DNA of 64,000 nt from a virus. Every line of letters begins with the position of its first letter. Position 1 is the first letter of the stretch. The DNA lies in IMG/VR virus record IMGVR_UViG_3300046616_000314, positions 497,117 through 561,116 of that record. The stretch is one strand, 5' to 3'. The translations under genes were made by a program, and so were the position numbers. The notes beneath the pieces were generated by a model. That model made no database searches and was not told the DNA's origin. It was given only the letters and a program-made list of their open reading frames with translations. Positions 20,163-28,571 of this stretch are shown here, piece by piece.

Positions 20163-20858
20163 GTGGAAAAGACCCTCGGACAAATTGCCGCTGAAGCCAT
20201 CGCCGCTGGTAAGCTGGCTGAAGCTGCGGCAACGGTAGACGAAGCCGAAGCGCATCAGCGCAAGATCGCTCTCGCTGTTGAACGTGCCAAGAATTTCGTT
20301 TCCGAAGCCAAGGAACGCATCAGCGGCGCCATCATGTCGAATCGCAAGATTCCCGCCATCAAGGTTCTTCCGTCGCTCCGGGTTTATAGCCCCAAGCGCG
20401 ATGATGTTGGCGTTCGCGTCGGCGGCGATATGCTGTTTCCTCACGCCTCGGAACAATATGCCGAACTGGTTCGCTGGGGTGCCGAAAACGATCTCGATAT
20501 CACGCTTCAAAATCAACACGATGGCGTAGGTATGGAAGACTGGTACGTCGTCCACACGGTTCCGACTGTCTTGCTCAATAAGAAGCGCGATGCCTACTTC
20601 GCTGCCCTGAAGGGGCATGACGTAAATGGCAAGAACGCCAACCCGACCATCTTCGTCAAGCTGCTGAAGAGTGACAATAAGGTCATTCAGTATCCGGCTT
20701 TGGGTCTTCTGGAAATCCATGAGAAGACTTCGGATGCGCTGATCAACGTCGCGACCTTCCGTCAACTGAACAAGGACGGCACGCTTGGTGCCAAGGTCGG
20801 CGCCAGCCGCCCGGTGTTCGAATTCGACTCCGCTATCCTGACCGAGGGTCTGAAGTAA
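20163..20858 (+). CDS. hypothetical protein of the LemA operon
   Basis: 231 residues. A helical, Ala/Glu-rich N-terminal third (about 1-55) precedes an alpha/beta part. The GTG at 20163 is used because GGGAG lies 7 bp upstream; no in-frame ATG fits as well. One base separates it from the TPM-like gene, so it is likely the first gene of a three-gene early operon. Cytosolic by sequence. No family recognised. Confidence 0.7.
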   Translation: MEKTLGQIAAEAIAAGKLAEAAATVDEAEAHQRKIALAVERAKNFVSEAKERISGAIMSNRKIPAIKVLPSLRVYSPKRDDVGVRVGGDMLFPHASEQYAELVRWGAENDLDITLQNQHDGVGMEDWYVVHTVPTVLLNKKRDAYFAALKGHDVNGKNANPTIFVKLLKSDNKVIQYPALGLLEIHEKTSDALINVATFRQLNKDGTLGAKVGASRPVFEFDSAILTEGLK

Positions 20859-20859
20859 C

Positions 20860-22086
20860 ATGCTGAACCCTCTCATTTTTTTGCTGATCGGTATTCCGAT
20901 TGCGATTTCGCTGCTGTTCTATGCTGCGCTGCGAATCTTCGCGCCCAATTCGGAATTCAAGATCACGCTTCCCGAACTGGGCGTTCAAGCCCTGGTGGGT
21001 ACGCTCTGTATCGCCCTAGTTTGGTGCGTAGGCAATGCTAGCGCGCACTACGATACCGAAGTGCTCAATGGCGCCGTGGTCGCTAAGAAGCCCTGGACGT
21101 TCTCTTGTCCGATTAACACGAGCAATCCATGTCGTAATGGCTACGACTGTAATTGCGTACAAGTGCCGTATGATTGCAGCACGACGACTACGGATTCCAA
21201 GGGCAATAGCGTCACTGTTCCCCAGACGTGCTATCGCACCGAATGCGATACTTGCTACAAGTACGACTGGGAACGTAACTGGTATATCTATACCAATCTT
21301 CCTGGCGATAAATCTTACGAGATTGATCGAATTGACGCACAAGGCGCGGACGAACCTTCACGCTGGACCAAGACCCGCATCGGTGATGGTGCCAGCATCA
21401 CTCACCGCTATAAGAACTGGGTCCGTGCATCCGCCGATTCCCTATTCCATGCGGATAAGGAAAAGGCTGAACGATACGCGCCGATCATCGCCGAATATCC
21501 GACTGAGATTTACGACTACTACAAGGTGGATCGCGTCGCGGCTGCTAATTTCAAGTTTGCCAATGAGTATGCTTGGAATGAAGAAATCGGTCGCACTCTC
21601 GCGGTTGTTGGTCCGAAGCGTCAGATGAATTTGGTCGTTGTCATCGTCAATAACGTTGGGCGTGACTATGCCCCGGCTGTTCGTCGTAATTGGCAAGGGT
21701 TCAAGAAGAACGACGCCATTCTGTTCATCGGTCTGCACAATGGAACGATTGATTGGGCAGAGTCTATGTCTTGGTCCAAGAATGCTCTGTTTGACGTACA
21801 GATGCGTAATCTTGTGATCGATTACGAAGGAAAGAACATCAATTCGGTTGACCCGGTTGAATTCTTTGGTAAGGTGCGTACGATTTCGGAGACGCAGTAT
21901 GTGCGTCGCCCGATGAAAGAGTTTGAGTATCTGAAGGGCAACATTCCGCCCCCGAAGGGTCTTGTGATTACTGCGGTAATCCTGGGTATCCTCTTGGGTA
22001 TCGGAACCAGCTACCTATTCTATCGGATTGATCTGATGGCATTGTTTACTGGTCGTTACTCTTCTTCTCCGCGTTATCGCTATTAA
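20860..22086 (+). CDS. membrane protein with TPM-like domain
   Basis: 408 residues. Hydrophobic segments at about 3-25 and 42-60 start the protein and a third lies near the C-terminus (about 365-387). A Cys-rich stretch (about 83-140) follows the first two and may form disulfides outside the cytoplasm. The region around 240-330 (NLVVVIVNN, DAILFIGLHNG, MSWSKNALFDVQMRN) has the pattern of TPM/YgcG-type domains. In bacteria TPM genes often lie beside lemA, and a LemA-like gene follows here, which supports the call. Confidence 0.6.
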   Translation: MLNPLIFLLIGIPIAISLLFYAALRIFAPNSEFKITLPELGVQALVGTLCIALVWCVGNASAHYDTEVLNGAVVAKKPWTFSCPINTSNPCRNGYDCNCVQVPYDCSTTTTDSKGNSVTVPQTCYRTECDTCYKYDWERNWYIYTNLPGDKSYEIDRIDAQGADEPSRWTKTRIGDGASITHRYKNWVRASADSLFHADKEKAERYAPIIAEYPTEIYDYYKVDRVAAANFKFANEYAWNEEIGRTLAVVGPKRQMNLVVVIVNNVGRDYAPAVRRNWQGFKKNDAILFIGLHNGTIDWAESMSWSKNALFDVQMRNLVIDYEGKNINSVDPVEFFGKVRTISETQYVRRPMKEFEYLKGNIPPPKGLVITAVILGILLGIGTSYLFYRIDLMALFTGRYSSSPRYRY

Positions 22087-22111
22087 TTTCAACAGACAAA
22101 AGGGTTAAAAC

Positions 22112-22696
22112 ATGAGCAAGGGTTCGGGTATTGGTGGTCTGGCTGTCGCTGGGATCATCGCCGCTGTCGTCGTGGCTTTCGGTGTGTTCGGCTTCGTTCA
22201 GTACGCCAACACCGTCGCCTATGGTACGCGCACGGAAGCGGGCATCGAGGCAACGTGGCAGAACAACACGAACATCCTCGGCACGTACACCACCAAGATC
22301 AGCGAAATGGCGCAAGTTCCGAGCATGGCTCGCAACGACCTGACCAAGGTTCTGAAGGCGGCGTTCGGTGATCAAGGTCGCGCGGGCTCGCAAGCCGCCG
22401 TGCAGTTCGTTCGCGAAGCCTATCCGGGTACGATGGATGCGACGCTGTATCGTCGTCTCCAAGAGACCATGGAAGCCGGTCGTAACGAATTCCGCGACAA
22501 CCAAACCAAGCTGATCGACCAAAAGCGCGACTACGAAGTTTCGCTGGGCACGGTCTGGACCGGCGGTTGGCTGAAGATGGCTGGCTTCCCGCGCAAGGAC
22601 ATGACGAAGTTCAATATCGTCACGTCTTCGTCCGCCCAAGAATCGTTCCGTACGGGCGTCGATAACGGCGTCAAGCTGCCGGGCGCCGACAACTAA
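22112..22696 (+). CDS. LemA-like protein
   Basis: 194 residues. One N-terminal membrane segment (about 9-30) followed by a helical domain with the LemA pattern: EAGIEATWQNNTNIL, KISEMAQVPSM and NEFRDNQTKLIDQKRDYEVSL. LemA proteins are membrane-anchored four-helix bundles of unclear function, found widely in bacteria and in some phages. It lies 26 bp after the TPM-like gene and ends at a terminator, making a compact membrane module. Confidence 0.75.
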   Translation: MSKGSGIGGLAVAGIIAAVVVAFGVFGFVQYANTVAYGTRTEAGIEATWQNNTNILGTYTTKISEMAQVPSMARNDLTKVLKAAFGDQGRAGSQAAVQFVREAYPGTMDATLYRRLQETMEAGRNEFRDNQTKLIDQKRDYEVSLGTVWTGGWLKMAGFPRKDMTKFNIVTSSSAQESFRTGVDNGVKLPGADN

Positions 22697-22707
22697 GACC
22701 GCGAATG

Positions 22708-22733
22708 CGCCGGGGGAAAACCCGGCGTCTTTC
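22708..22733 (+). terminator. intrinsic terminator after LemA operon
   Basis: 7-bp G/C stem (22708-22714 with 22721-22727), A-rich loop, then TCTTTC. Confidence 0.65.
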
Positions 22734-22756
22734 CCATCAAATCAAACGAGGAAAAC

Positions 22757-23023
22757 ATGACCGGTCTAGAAACTGCTGACAAGGTTATCGCTGACATTCT
22801 CGCCCACGGTGGCAAGGACTATTCGGCGGCTCGCCAGGAAATCGCCGATTTGTTCGATGAAACCCTCTGGAATGGAAACTGGGACGCTACGACCGATTTC
22901 AACCCCGGTCTTCCCAATCTCCGGTTCATCCAAGAGGACGAATACGATCAGCACATGGACGATGAGCGTCCCTCCAAGAAGATGATCTGCTATTCGTGTG
23001 GTCACTACGTCTTCCCGGCGTAA
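22757..23023 (+). CDS. small protein with CxxC motif
   Basis: 88 residues, acidic. The C-terminus CYSCGHYVFPA holds one CxxC pair; a full zinc ribbon would need a second. The gene stands alone between two terminators. No family recognised. RBS GAGG lies 9 bp before the ATG. Confidence 0.65.
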   Translation: MTGLETADKVIADILAHGGKDYSAARQEIADLFDETLWNGNWDATTDFNPGLPNLRFIQEDEYDQHMDDERPSKKMICYSCGHYVFPA

Positions 23024-23047
23024 AGCAAACCACCTAGCGACAAAGGA

Positions 23048-23075
23048 AAGCCAGGGCGAAAGCTCTGGCTTTTTT
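23048..23075 (+). terminator. intrinsic terminator
   Basis: 10-bp stem (23048-23057 with 23062-23071) with a GAAA tetraloop and a T-run. Confidence 0.85.
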
Positions 23076-23088
23076 GCATTCAACAATC

Positions 23089-23095
23089 ATAAATA
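23089..23095 (+). promoter_or_regulatory. T4-type late promoter box
   Basis: ATAAATA directly after the terminator, 29-35 bp before the 23124 gene. Confidence 0.65.
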
Positions 23096-23123
23096 ATCTG
23101 TGTGGAATTTATGATTGGCTCCA

Positions 23124-23462
23124 ATGGGTGTTCTGAATAATATTTTTAAAAAGAAAACAGCAAAGCCGCCATTGCCGATGCGAATCATCAGTAATACAGC
23201 GGACAAGGCTATCGTAAAGATTGGTGAAACGATCTACGATATGTCTCGTCGTGTAACGTTGGTGTCGCGTCGAAGTGCTCAATTCACTAGTGAAGACGAT
23301 TGGGTGGCTACCTCTCGCGCAACTGGCAAACAGTTTGATACCGGTACAGGCTCAATTCACGAGGCTCTGAAGAAGCTACACGATTATTGCAATAGCCTTC
23401 AAGAGAGTGAAATCCCTTCCATCTTTGATTTTGTTTGCGAAGCTCCTCAAATTAATATTTGA
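23124..23462 (+). CDS. hypothetical protein
   Basis: 112 residues: a basic N-terminus (FKKKTAKPPLPMR) and an alpha/beta body. No family recognised. The ATG at 23124 lacks a clear RBS; a TTG at 23115 with GGAA 7 bp upstream is the alternative. A late box lies upstream. Confidence 0.6.
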   Translation: MGVLNNIFKKKTAKPPLPMRIISNTADKAIVKIGETIYDMSRRVTLVSRRSAQFTSEDDWVATSRATGKQFDTGTGSIHEALKKLHDYCNSLQESEIPSIFDFVCEAPQINI

Positions 23463-23487
23463 CAAGAATCTCGTAATCTCGTATAAG
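23459..23487 (+). promoter_or_regulatory. sigma70-like promoter
   Basis: TTGACA at 23459-23464 overlapping the previous stop codon, 17 bp spacer, TATAAG at 23482-23487. It drives the 23560 gene. Confidence 0.65.
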
Positions 23488-23559
23488 TACATTATCGACT
23501 GACTATCAAGACCATTCCTCTTATCTGGCAATTGCATTTGCACGGAGAGGAATAGAACT

Positions 23560-23928
23560 ATGTTCGAAGGTTTTGAGAATAAAGAAGATGTGTGTAGCCA
23601 ATTCAACATTGGTGATTTTGACGGCGTTATTGTACTCGCCATCTATGATCAGGGAAGCTACGACGGCACTGCCGAAGTAATCTATGTTCATGGGGGTAAG
23701 TTCTACATGGCGTCAGGATCGCATTGTTCGTGTTATGGTTTGGAAGATCAATGGAACCCGGTAGAAATGCCGGTCGAAGGGATCGAAAAAATCATCGCGG
23801 GCGGTGGGCTGCTAAGCGGCTACAAGGATTGGCTATTGAAAGTGATCGCGGCATATGAGCGATTGGACTTATTCAATGCGTCTTCGGACGAGGTTGATGT
23901 AGCCCTGAAATTCATCGTGAACACTTAA
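23560..23928 (+). CDS. hypothetical protein
   Basis: 122 residues, acidic alpha/beta protein. SGSHCSCYGLEDQWNPVEMP (about 53-72) is notable: the Cys-x-Cys-Tyr-Gly string recurs in small phage proteins that sense or bind small ligands, but I cannot name the family. It has its own early promoter and is followed by a terminator. Confidence 0.65.
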   Translation: MFEGFENKEDVCSQFNIGDFDGVIVLAIYDQGSYDGTAEVIYVHGGKFYMASGSHCSCYGLEDQWNPVEMPVEGIEKIIAGGGLLSGYKDWLLKVIAAYERLDLFNASSDEVDVALKFIVNT

Positions 23929-23952
23929 TCCAGGGGTTGGACCCCACAACAA

Positions 23953-23985
23953 GGCTCGCATGATCTTCGGATTGTGCGAGCCCTT
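23953..23985 (+). terminator. hairpin between convergent genes
   Basis: 8-bp stem (23953-23960 with 23975-23982) followed by CTTT. It may serve both the 23560 gene and the convergent 23986 gene. Confidence 0.55.
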
Positions 23986-24180
23986 TCAGGTCTCCAAAAA
24001 TTTCTTAAGCTGATACCAGACGAGCACGGGAACAGTGTGTCCGCCGTCTACTGGTTCTAGTAAATTCATTTCAACAAGCTGTTCAACGATGTCAGCGTCA
24101 TGCGTAGACGACTGTTCACCGTTAGCAATAGCCGTCAAAACGGCTAGTTGGGCTTTATTGCAATTCTCAAAGCGTTTCAT
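23986..24180 (-). CDS. small hypothetical protein
   Basis: 64 residues, probably helical, with a winged-helix-like look (QLAVLTAIANGEQSS, VEQLVEMNLLEPVDGG). The ATG at 24180 follows AGGAG; a start 12 codons earlier lacks an RBS. Possible small DNA-binding protein, weakly supported. Confidence 0.55.
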   Translation of the reverse strand: MKRFENCNKAQLAVLTAIANGEQSSTHDADIVEQLVEMNLLEPVDGGHTVPVLVWYQLKKFLET

Positions 24181-24203
24181 GTTTAAGACTCCTGTCAGGT
24201 TAT

Positions 24204-24210
24204 ATAAATA
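24204..24210 (+). promoter_or_regulatory. T4-type late promoter box
   Basis: ATAAATA within TATATAAATA, 37 bp before the AAA+ gene. Confidence 0.7.
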
Positions 24211-24246
24211 ACACATAATGTAAAGCTGTCAAGAGGAATAATTTAC

Positions 24247-26031
24247 ATGCGTCTTCGCGAATTCCAAGGTGAGAGCCCACGTACTATCGATGCTGTTGCA
24301 CAAGCCCTTCAGGGCGGCGGTTTGGGAACCCTGCAACGTCTAGGTGGTAAAACTCGGGTTTACGATGTCACCGACCACGCCCAAAAGGCTGCTATTTTTG
24401 CTATTGCCGGTACACTCTCGGCGGTTGCTTTGGCTTACACCGCCGATATGGGCGATGTTGGCGTAACCACGATTTATTATTGGAAAACATTTGATTTCTA
24501 TCGTGATCCTGACTACCAACTAGATTTGCCGATTCGCGGAAATCTTTATGACATGGTTGAGACCATTGTCGATGCGATTAAGCATCCGCAAATGGGTAAC
24601 ATCCCAGTTGAAGAAGAAATCCATGAAGATCGTGAATTGACCGAAGCTCGTCGTTCTACTGAAGATGAATTTATTGGTATGGTTCGCAACGCTACGGATA
24701 TCAATCCGGCGTATGTTACCTGGGTTGAATTGGACAAGGTTGCTAAGGCAAACGACGTTCAAATTCCGGGTAGCATTCGTTTCAATAAAGCGTTGAAAGT
24801 CGATTCGCACCACTGGAACCTGTCGGGTGGTGATGCATCGAACGTCGAAAAGGATAATGCTAAATTGGGCGACACCTTGGGTGGTCCTATCGAGCAACCC
24901 GAAAACGACGATCCCGAATTCCAAAACATGCTGCAACTGGCGAAGGTCAAGAGCCTGAAGCCCTTGGCGGCAAAGGGTCGTTTGCACTTGACCGGTCGTA
25001 AGCCGAACGGCGCCTTCTTCAAGGTTCCGGGTGTTGAACTGGTTCTGGCTCAACTTGAGCGCATGTTGTCCAATCAGCTTCAAGGTGCTGGCGAACAGAA
25101 CATGCAAGAACAGTACGAGCAACTTCACGACAAGGTGAAGCTGGTCGCTGGTGGACAATCAAACTTTATTAAGTCTCTTTTGATTATGGGTGCGCCGTCT
25201 TCGGGTAAGACTTTCACCGTCATGAAGACCATTAAAGAATTGGGTCTAGTTGAAGGCAAGGACTACGTTGTCAAGAAGGGTCGTATTACGACTGTTGCGA
25301 TGTATCGTACTCTGATTGAGCAAGTCAACGGCATGGTCATCTTCGATGACTGCGATAGCGTCGTTGATGACAAGAACGCTGTTAACATGCTGAAGGGTGC
25401 GTTGGATACTGACCCGGTTCGTGAAATTTCTTACGATACCGCTCGTACCATGAACACCGCTGCAATGGAGGCAGGAGACCGTGATGAGGTAGTTGACGCT
25501 ATCTCTCGTATCCTGCGCAACAAGCCCGCTCCTGGCGATCTGGAACGCTTTGAGCACCTACTGAAGGCTAAAAAGAAAGCCCGCCCTGGTCGCGACGATC
25601 AAGAAGACATGATTGACGATACCGATGACGAAGATTACGGCGACGATTTGGAAGGCGATGAAAACGCCGAAAAGCTTGGCGAAATTCAATCGCTGCTGAT
25701 GAAGCGTCTACCGAACAAGATCGACTTTAAGGGTCGCGTGATCTTCATTTCGAACATGGACGAATCTGAATGGGATGGTGCTATCATCACCCGTGCTTTC
25801 ACCATCAACATGAACTTCACTTCTTCGGAAATGCTGGACTACATCGACAAGGTTAAGTCACACATTAAGACTCCTGGCTTGAGCGAAGAAGACAAGCAAG
25901 AAGTTATGGATTATCTGCGCGCTCTGTGGACTTCGGGTAAACTGAAGCGTGATGTCAACTTCCGTCTTGTTCAGCAAGCATTCGATTTGCGCCTGACCGA
26001 CAACTGGAAAAAGATGCTGGCAATGCTGTAA
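24247..26031 (+). CDS. AAA+ ATPase
   Basis: 594 residues. Walker A GAPSSGKT at about 315-322 and Walker B MVIFDDCD at about 362-369 mark an ATPase core. The N-terminal ~300 residues have no clear family, and an acidic low-complexity stretch (about 455-475, DDTDDEDYGDD) lies between the Walker region and the C-terminal lid. FKGRVIFISNMDES (about 495) fits the sensor-1 strand. Late promoter and position before the terminase hint at a role in packaging, assembly or DNA handling, but this is context only. Confidence 0.7.
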   Translation: MRLREFQGESPRTIDAVAQALQGGGLGTLQRLGGKTRVYDVTDHAQKAAIFAIAGTLSAVALAYTADMGDVGVTTIYYWKTFDFYRDPDYQLDLPIRGNLYDMVETIVDAIKHPQMGNIPVEEEIHEDRELTEARRSTEDEFIGMVRNATDINPAYVTWVELDKVAKANDVQIPGSIRFNKALKVDSHHWNLSGGDASNVEKDNAKLGDTLGGPIEQPENDDPEFQNMLQLAKVKSLKPLAAKGRLHLTGRKPNGAFFKVPGVELVLAQLERMLSNQLQGAGEQNMQEQYEQLHDKVKLVAGGQSNFIKSLLIMGAPSSGKTFTVMKTIKELGLVEGKDYVVKKGRITTVAMYRTLIEQVNGMVIFDDCDSVVDDKNAVNMLKGALDTDPVREISYDTARTMNTAAMEAGDRDEVVDAISRILRNKPAPGDLERFEHLLKAKKKARPGRDDQEDMIDDTDDEDYGDDLEGDENAEKLGEIQSLLMKRLPNKIDFKGRVIFISNMDESEWDGAIITRAFTINMNFTSSEMLDYIDKVKSHIKTPGLSEEDKQEVMDYLRALWTSGKLKRDVNFRLVQQAFDLRLTDNWKKMLAML

Positions 26032-26057
26032 AAGCATTAACATTTCAATACTTTAAA

Positions 26058-26086
26058 GGGGATGCTGTAACGGCATCCCCTTTTTT
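26058..26086 (+). terminator. intrinsic terminator
   Basis: 8-bp stem (26058-26065 with 26073-26080) and TTTTTT. It separates the ATPase gene from the terminase. Confidence 0.85.
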
Positions 26087-26089
26087 GTT

Positions 26090-26096
26090 ATAAATA
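26090..26096 (+). promoter_or_regulatory. T4-type late promoter box
   Basis: ATAAATA four bases after the terminator T-run, 51 bp before the terminase gene. Confidence 0.7.
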
Positions 26097-26146
26097 ACTA
26101 TACTTAACTGATTAGGATCATTGCTAAAGCAATATTCAACATAATT

Positions 26147-27754
26147 ATGGCAAAAAGTTCAGCCTCCGACGTTACCAAAAAAGCAAATATCGATGATGAG
26201 TTTACGGATCAAAATCTAATTGATCTTACTCGTTGTTTCGAAGACCCGGTTTATTTCATCGATAATTTCATGAAAGTCCAACACGCAACCAAGGGGTCTA
26301 TCCCTTTGAAAATGTGGGACTATCAATATGAAATGGTCAAGGCGTTCCACGAAAATCGTTACGTGGTGGCTCTGACTGGTCGCCAGCTTGGTAAGACGAC
26401 TATCGCGGCGGCGTACCTTCTTTGGAAGGCGATGTTCACGCCCGACACTACGATTCTGATCGCGGCGAACACCTACAACCAAGCCTTGGAAATTATGGAC
26501 CGTATTCGCTACGGTTATGAAAATCTTCCAAATTTTATTCGTGCTGGTCAAACCGAATACAACAAGGGCACGATTGCTTTTGACAACGGTTCTAAGATCA
26601 TCAGCCGCGCCACGTCGCCGAACGCCGGTCGTGGTCTTTCGGTCTCGGTTCTGTATCTGGACGAATTTGCATTCGTTGCGCCGAACATCGGTCGCGATTT
26701 CTGGACTGCTATGCTTCCCGTTCTGTCAACGGGTGGTTCGTGTATCATCACGTCAACGCCAAAGTCCGACGAAGACCAATTCGCTGAAATTTATAAAAAT
26801 GCTCTGAACAACACTGACGAGTATGGCAATCCGCTGCCAGGGAAAGTGGGTAAGAATGGTTTCTTCCCCATCACCTTCAAATGGGATGTTCACCCGGATC
26901 GGGATGAAGCATGGGAAACTGAATATCGCTCTAAGCTTGGTGACGCTAAGTTCCGCCAAGAAATGTGCTGCGAATTCGTTACCGACGATGAAACCTTGAT
27001 CAACGGTGTTAAGCTGTCGATGCTGAAAGGCATTGATCCAGATTTCTACACACAAACGGTTCGATGGTACAAAGAGCCGGAAGCCAATAAAACTTATTGC
27101 GTTGCTCTTGATCCAAGCCTTGGAACCGGGGGTGACTATGCGGCTATTCAGGTATTCGAACTTCCTGAAATGATTCAGGTCGCCGAGTGGCAGAATAATA
27201 ACACCGTGGCTATGGGTCAGGTTCGTATTCTCATGCGAATCCTTATGTACATAGAACAGACCATGATGGAGAGCGGCAAGCAAGCCGGTGAGCCTGACAT
27301 TTTCTGGACCGTGGAAAACAACACTATTGGTGAGGCTGTTCTTCAGATCATTGAAGATACTGGTGAAGAACGTTTCCCCGGTATTTTTGTGACCGAAAAA
27401 CGTCGTAAGGGTCAAGGCAAGCGCGTTCGTAAGGGTATGAACACGGACAACAAAAAGAAGTTGTCGGGCTGCGTTCGTCTCAAAAGCCTTATCGAAACTG
27501 ATCGTATGGTGATCAATAGTAATCAGCTAATCAAGGAACTGAAATTTTTCGTGGCTTCTGGTGCATCTTTCAAAGCCAAATCAGGCGAACACGACGACTT
27601 GGTTATGGCTACGTGTCTAGTGGTACGAATGCTAGATGTTGTGTTGAATTGGTCCAACGCTATTGGTGATTTGAAAGAACATATCTCGGACGATCAACTT
27701 TTTGATGATGCTGACGGCGAAGATATGGATGCGGGAATGCCAGTAGTCATTTAA
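26147..27754 (+). CDS. gp17: terminase large subunit (T4 gp17-like)
   Basis: 535 residues; the packaging motor ATPase and headful nuclease. Walker A GRQLGKTT (78-85), Walker B VLYLDEF (about 168-174), the coupling motif region IITSTPKS, and nuclease aspartates in VALDPSLGTGGDYAAI (about 323) and SGEHDDLVMATCL near 480. Length is a little below T4 gp17 (610). No intein or frameshift is seen. A late box lies upstream and an early promoter overlaps the region just after the stop. Confidence 0.95.
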   Translation: MAKSSASDVTKKANIDDEFTDQNLIDLTRCFEDPVYFIDNFMKVQHATKGSIPLKMWDYQYEMVKAFHENRYVVALTGRQLGKTTIAAAYLLWKAMFTPDTTILIAANTYNQALEIMDRIRYGYENLPNFIRAGQTEYNKGTIAFDNGSKIISRATSPNAGRGLSVSVLYLDEFAFVAPNIGRDFWTAMLPVLSTGGSCIITSTPKSDEDQFAEIYKNALNNTDEYGNPLPGKVGKNGFFPITFKWDVHPDRDEAWETEYRSKLGDAKFRQEMCCEFVTDDETLINGVKLSMLKGIDPDFYTQTVRWYKEPEANKTYCVALDPSLGTGGDYAAIQVFELPEMIQVAEWQNNNTVAMGQVRILMRILMYIEQTMMESGKQAGEPDIFWTVENNTIGEAVLQIIEDTGEERFPGIFVTEKRRKGQGKRVRKGMNTDNKKKLSGCVRLKSLIETDRMVINSNQLIKELKFFVASGASFKAKSGEHDDLVMATCLVVRMLDVVLNWSNAIGDLKEHISDDQLFDDADGEDMDAGMPVVI

Positions 27755-27767
27755 TTGAATATTGTAG

Positions 27768-27795
27768 TTGACAGTTCTCTAGAAGGTGATATCTT
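27768..27795 (+). promoter_or_regulatory. sigma70-like promoter
   Basis: TTGACA at 27768-27773, 16 bp spacer, TATCTT at 27790-27795, followed by ACATATAG. The sequence TATCTTACATA recurs in the promoter at 40970. Confidence 0.7.
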
Positions 27796-27829
27796 ACATA
27801 TAGAGATTGACCCCAACGGAGACGACCTT

Positions 27830-28501
27830 ATGGCTTTCGCCAACGCCAAGACCATCGCCAAGCCGGAAACCAAGGCTAAGAAGGCTGAAGCTCCCGTTGT
27901 GCAAATCGTCGGCGTTGAAGAACACGCCGCTCTGGATGCCGTCATCAAGTCGCTGCTGGCTCTGCAATCGTCGCTCGCCGAAGAAATCAAGGCTGATGGC
28001 GCCGAGCATTTCATCGAAGCTGGTTGCGCTCTGAAGAAGGCGCCGCCGAACTTCCGCGCCATCGAAGGCACTGCCTCTTCGTCGCTGGAACTGAAGAAGC
28101 GTTCTTCGGCTTCGCACCTGACCGAAACCGACGTTGAGCTTCTGAAGGAAGCCGGTATTTCGATCAAGGAAAAGATCGTCACCGTTGGTACCTACGTCAT
28201 CAACCCCGCCTACAAGGATGACGTGGAACTGCTGGAAAAGGTCGAATCGGCTCTGTCGGGCGTCGAAGGCATTCCCGAAGATTTCATGATGATCCAAGAA
28301 GAAGACAAGAAGTTCGTCACCACCGAAGAATCGCTGGACGAACTGTTCACCAAGGACCCGGCTGTTGTTGCCGATCTGATCAGCATCGTGGGTACCATGG
28401 CTCTGAAGCCGACCCTCACCATCAGCGATATCGCTCACGCCCACGGCATCGTTTCGAAGCTGGTGGACAAGCAATTGAAGGCTTCGAAGGAAGCCAAGTA
28501 A
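27830..28501 (+). CDS. hypothetical early protein
   Basis: 223 residues, Ala/Glu/Lys-rich and mostly helical with a basic N-terminus (TIAKPETKAKKAEAP). No family recognised. The ATG at 27830 follows GGAGACGAC and fits the promoter at 27768; an in-frame start at 27755 would lie upstream of that promoter's transcript and is rejected. The G/C-richer codons suggest high early expression. Confidence 0.7.
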   Translation: MAFANAKTIAKPETKAKKAEAPVVQIVGVEEHAALDAVIKSLLALQSSLAEEIKADGAEHFIEAGCALKKAPPNFRAIEGTASSSLELKKRSSASHLTETDVELLKEAGISIKEKIVTVGTYVINPAYKDDVELLEKVESALSGVEGIPEDFMMIQEEDKKFVTTEESLDELFTKDPAVVADLISIVGTMALKPTLTISDIAHAHGIVSKLVDKQLKASKEAK

Positions 28502-28528
28502 CGTCGGTATCCCGACAGAGCCTCTAAC

Positions 28529-28535
28529 ATAAATA
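28529..28535 (+). promoter_or_regulatory. T4-type late promoter box inside a terminator
   Basis: ATAAATA whose last five bases are the first bases of the terminator stem at 28531. Late RNA should start near 28541, after the outer 5' arm. Confidence 0.7.
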
Positions 28536-28571
28536 GCCTCTGAGACCCTTTCTCGGAGGCTATTTTTTATG
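28531..28571 (+). terminator. intrinsic terminator before fibre gene
   Basis: 15-bp stem: 28531-28545 pairs with 28551-28565 (one G-U), 5-nt loop CCCTT, then TTTTTT running into the ATG at 28569. It stops early read-through from the 27830 gene, and late RNA starting inside it should escape. Confidence 0.8.

Noticed and set aside
27755-27829. In-frame upstream start for the 27830 gene
   Set aside because: It lies on the promoter itself, so the resulting RNA would not contain it.
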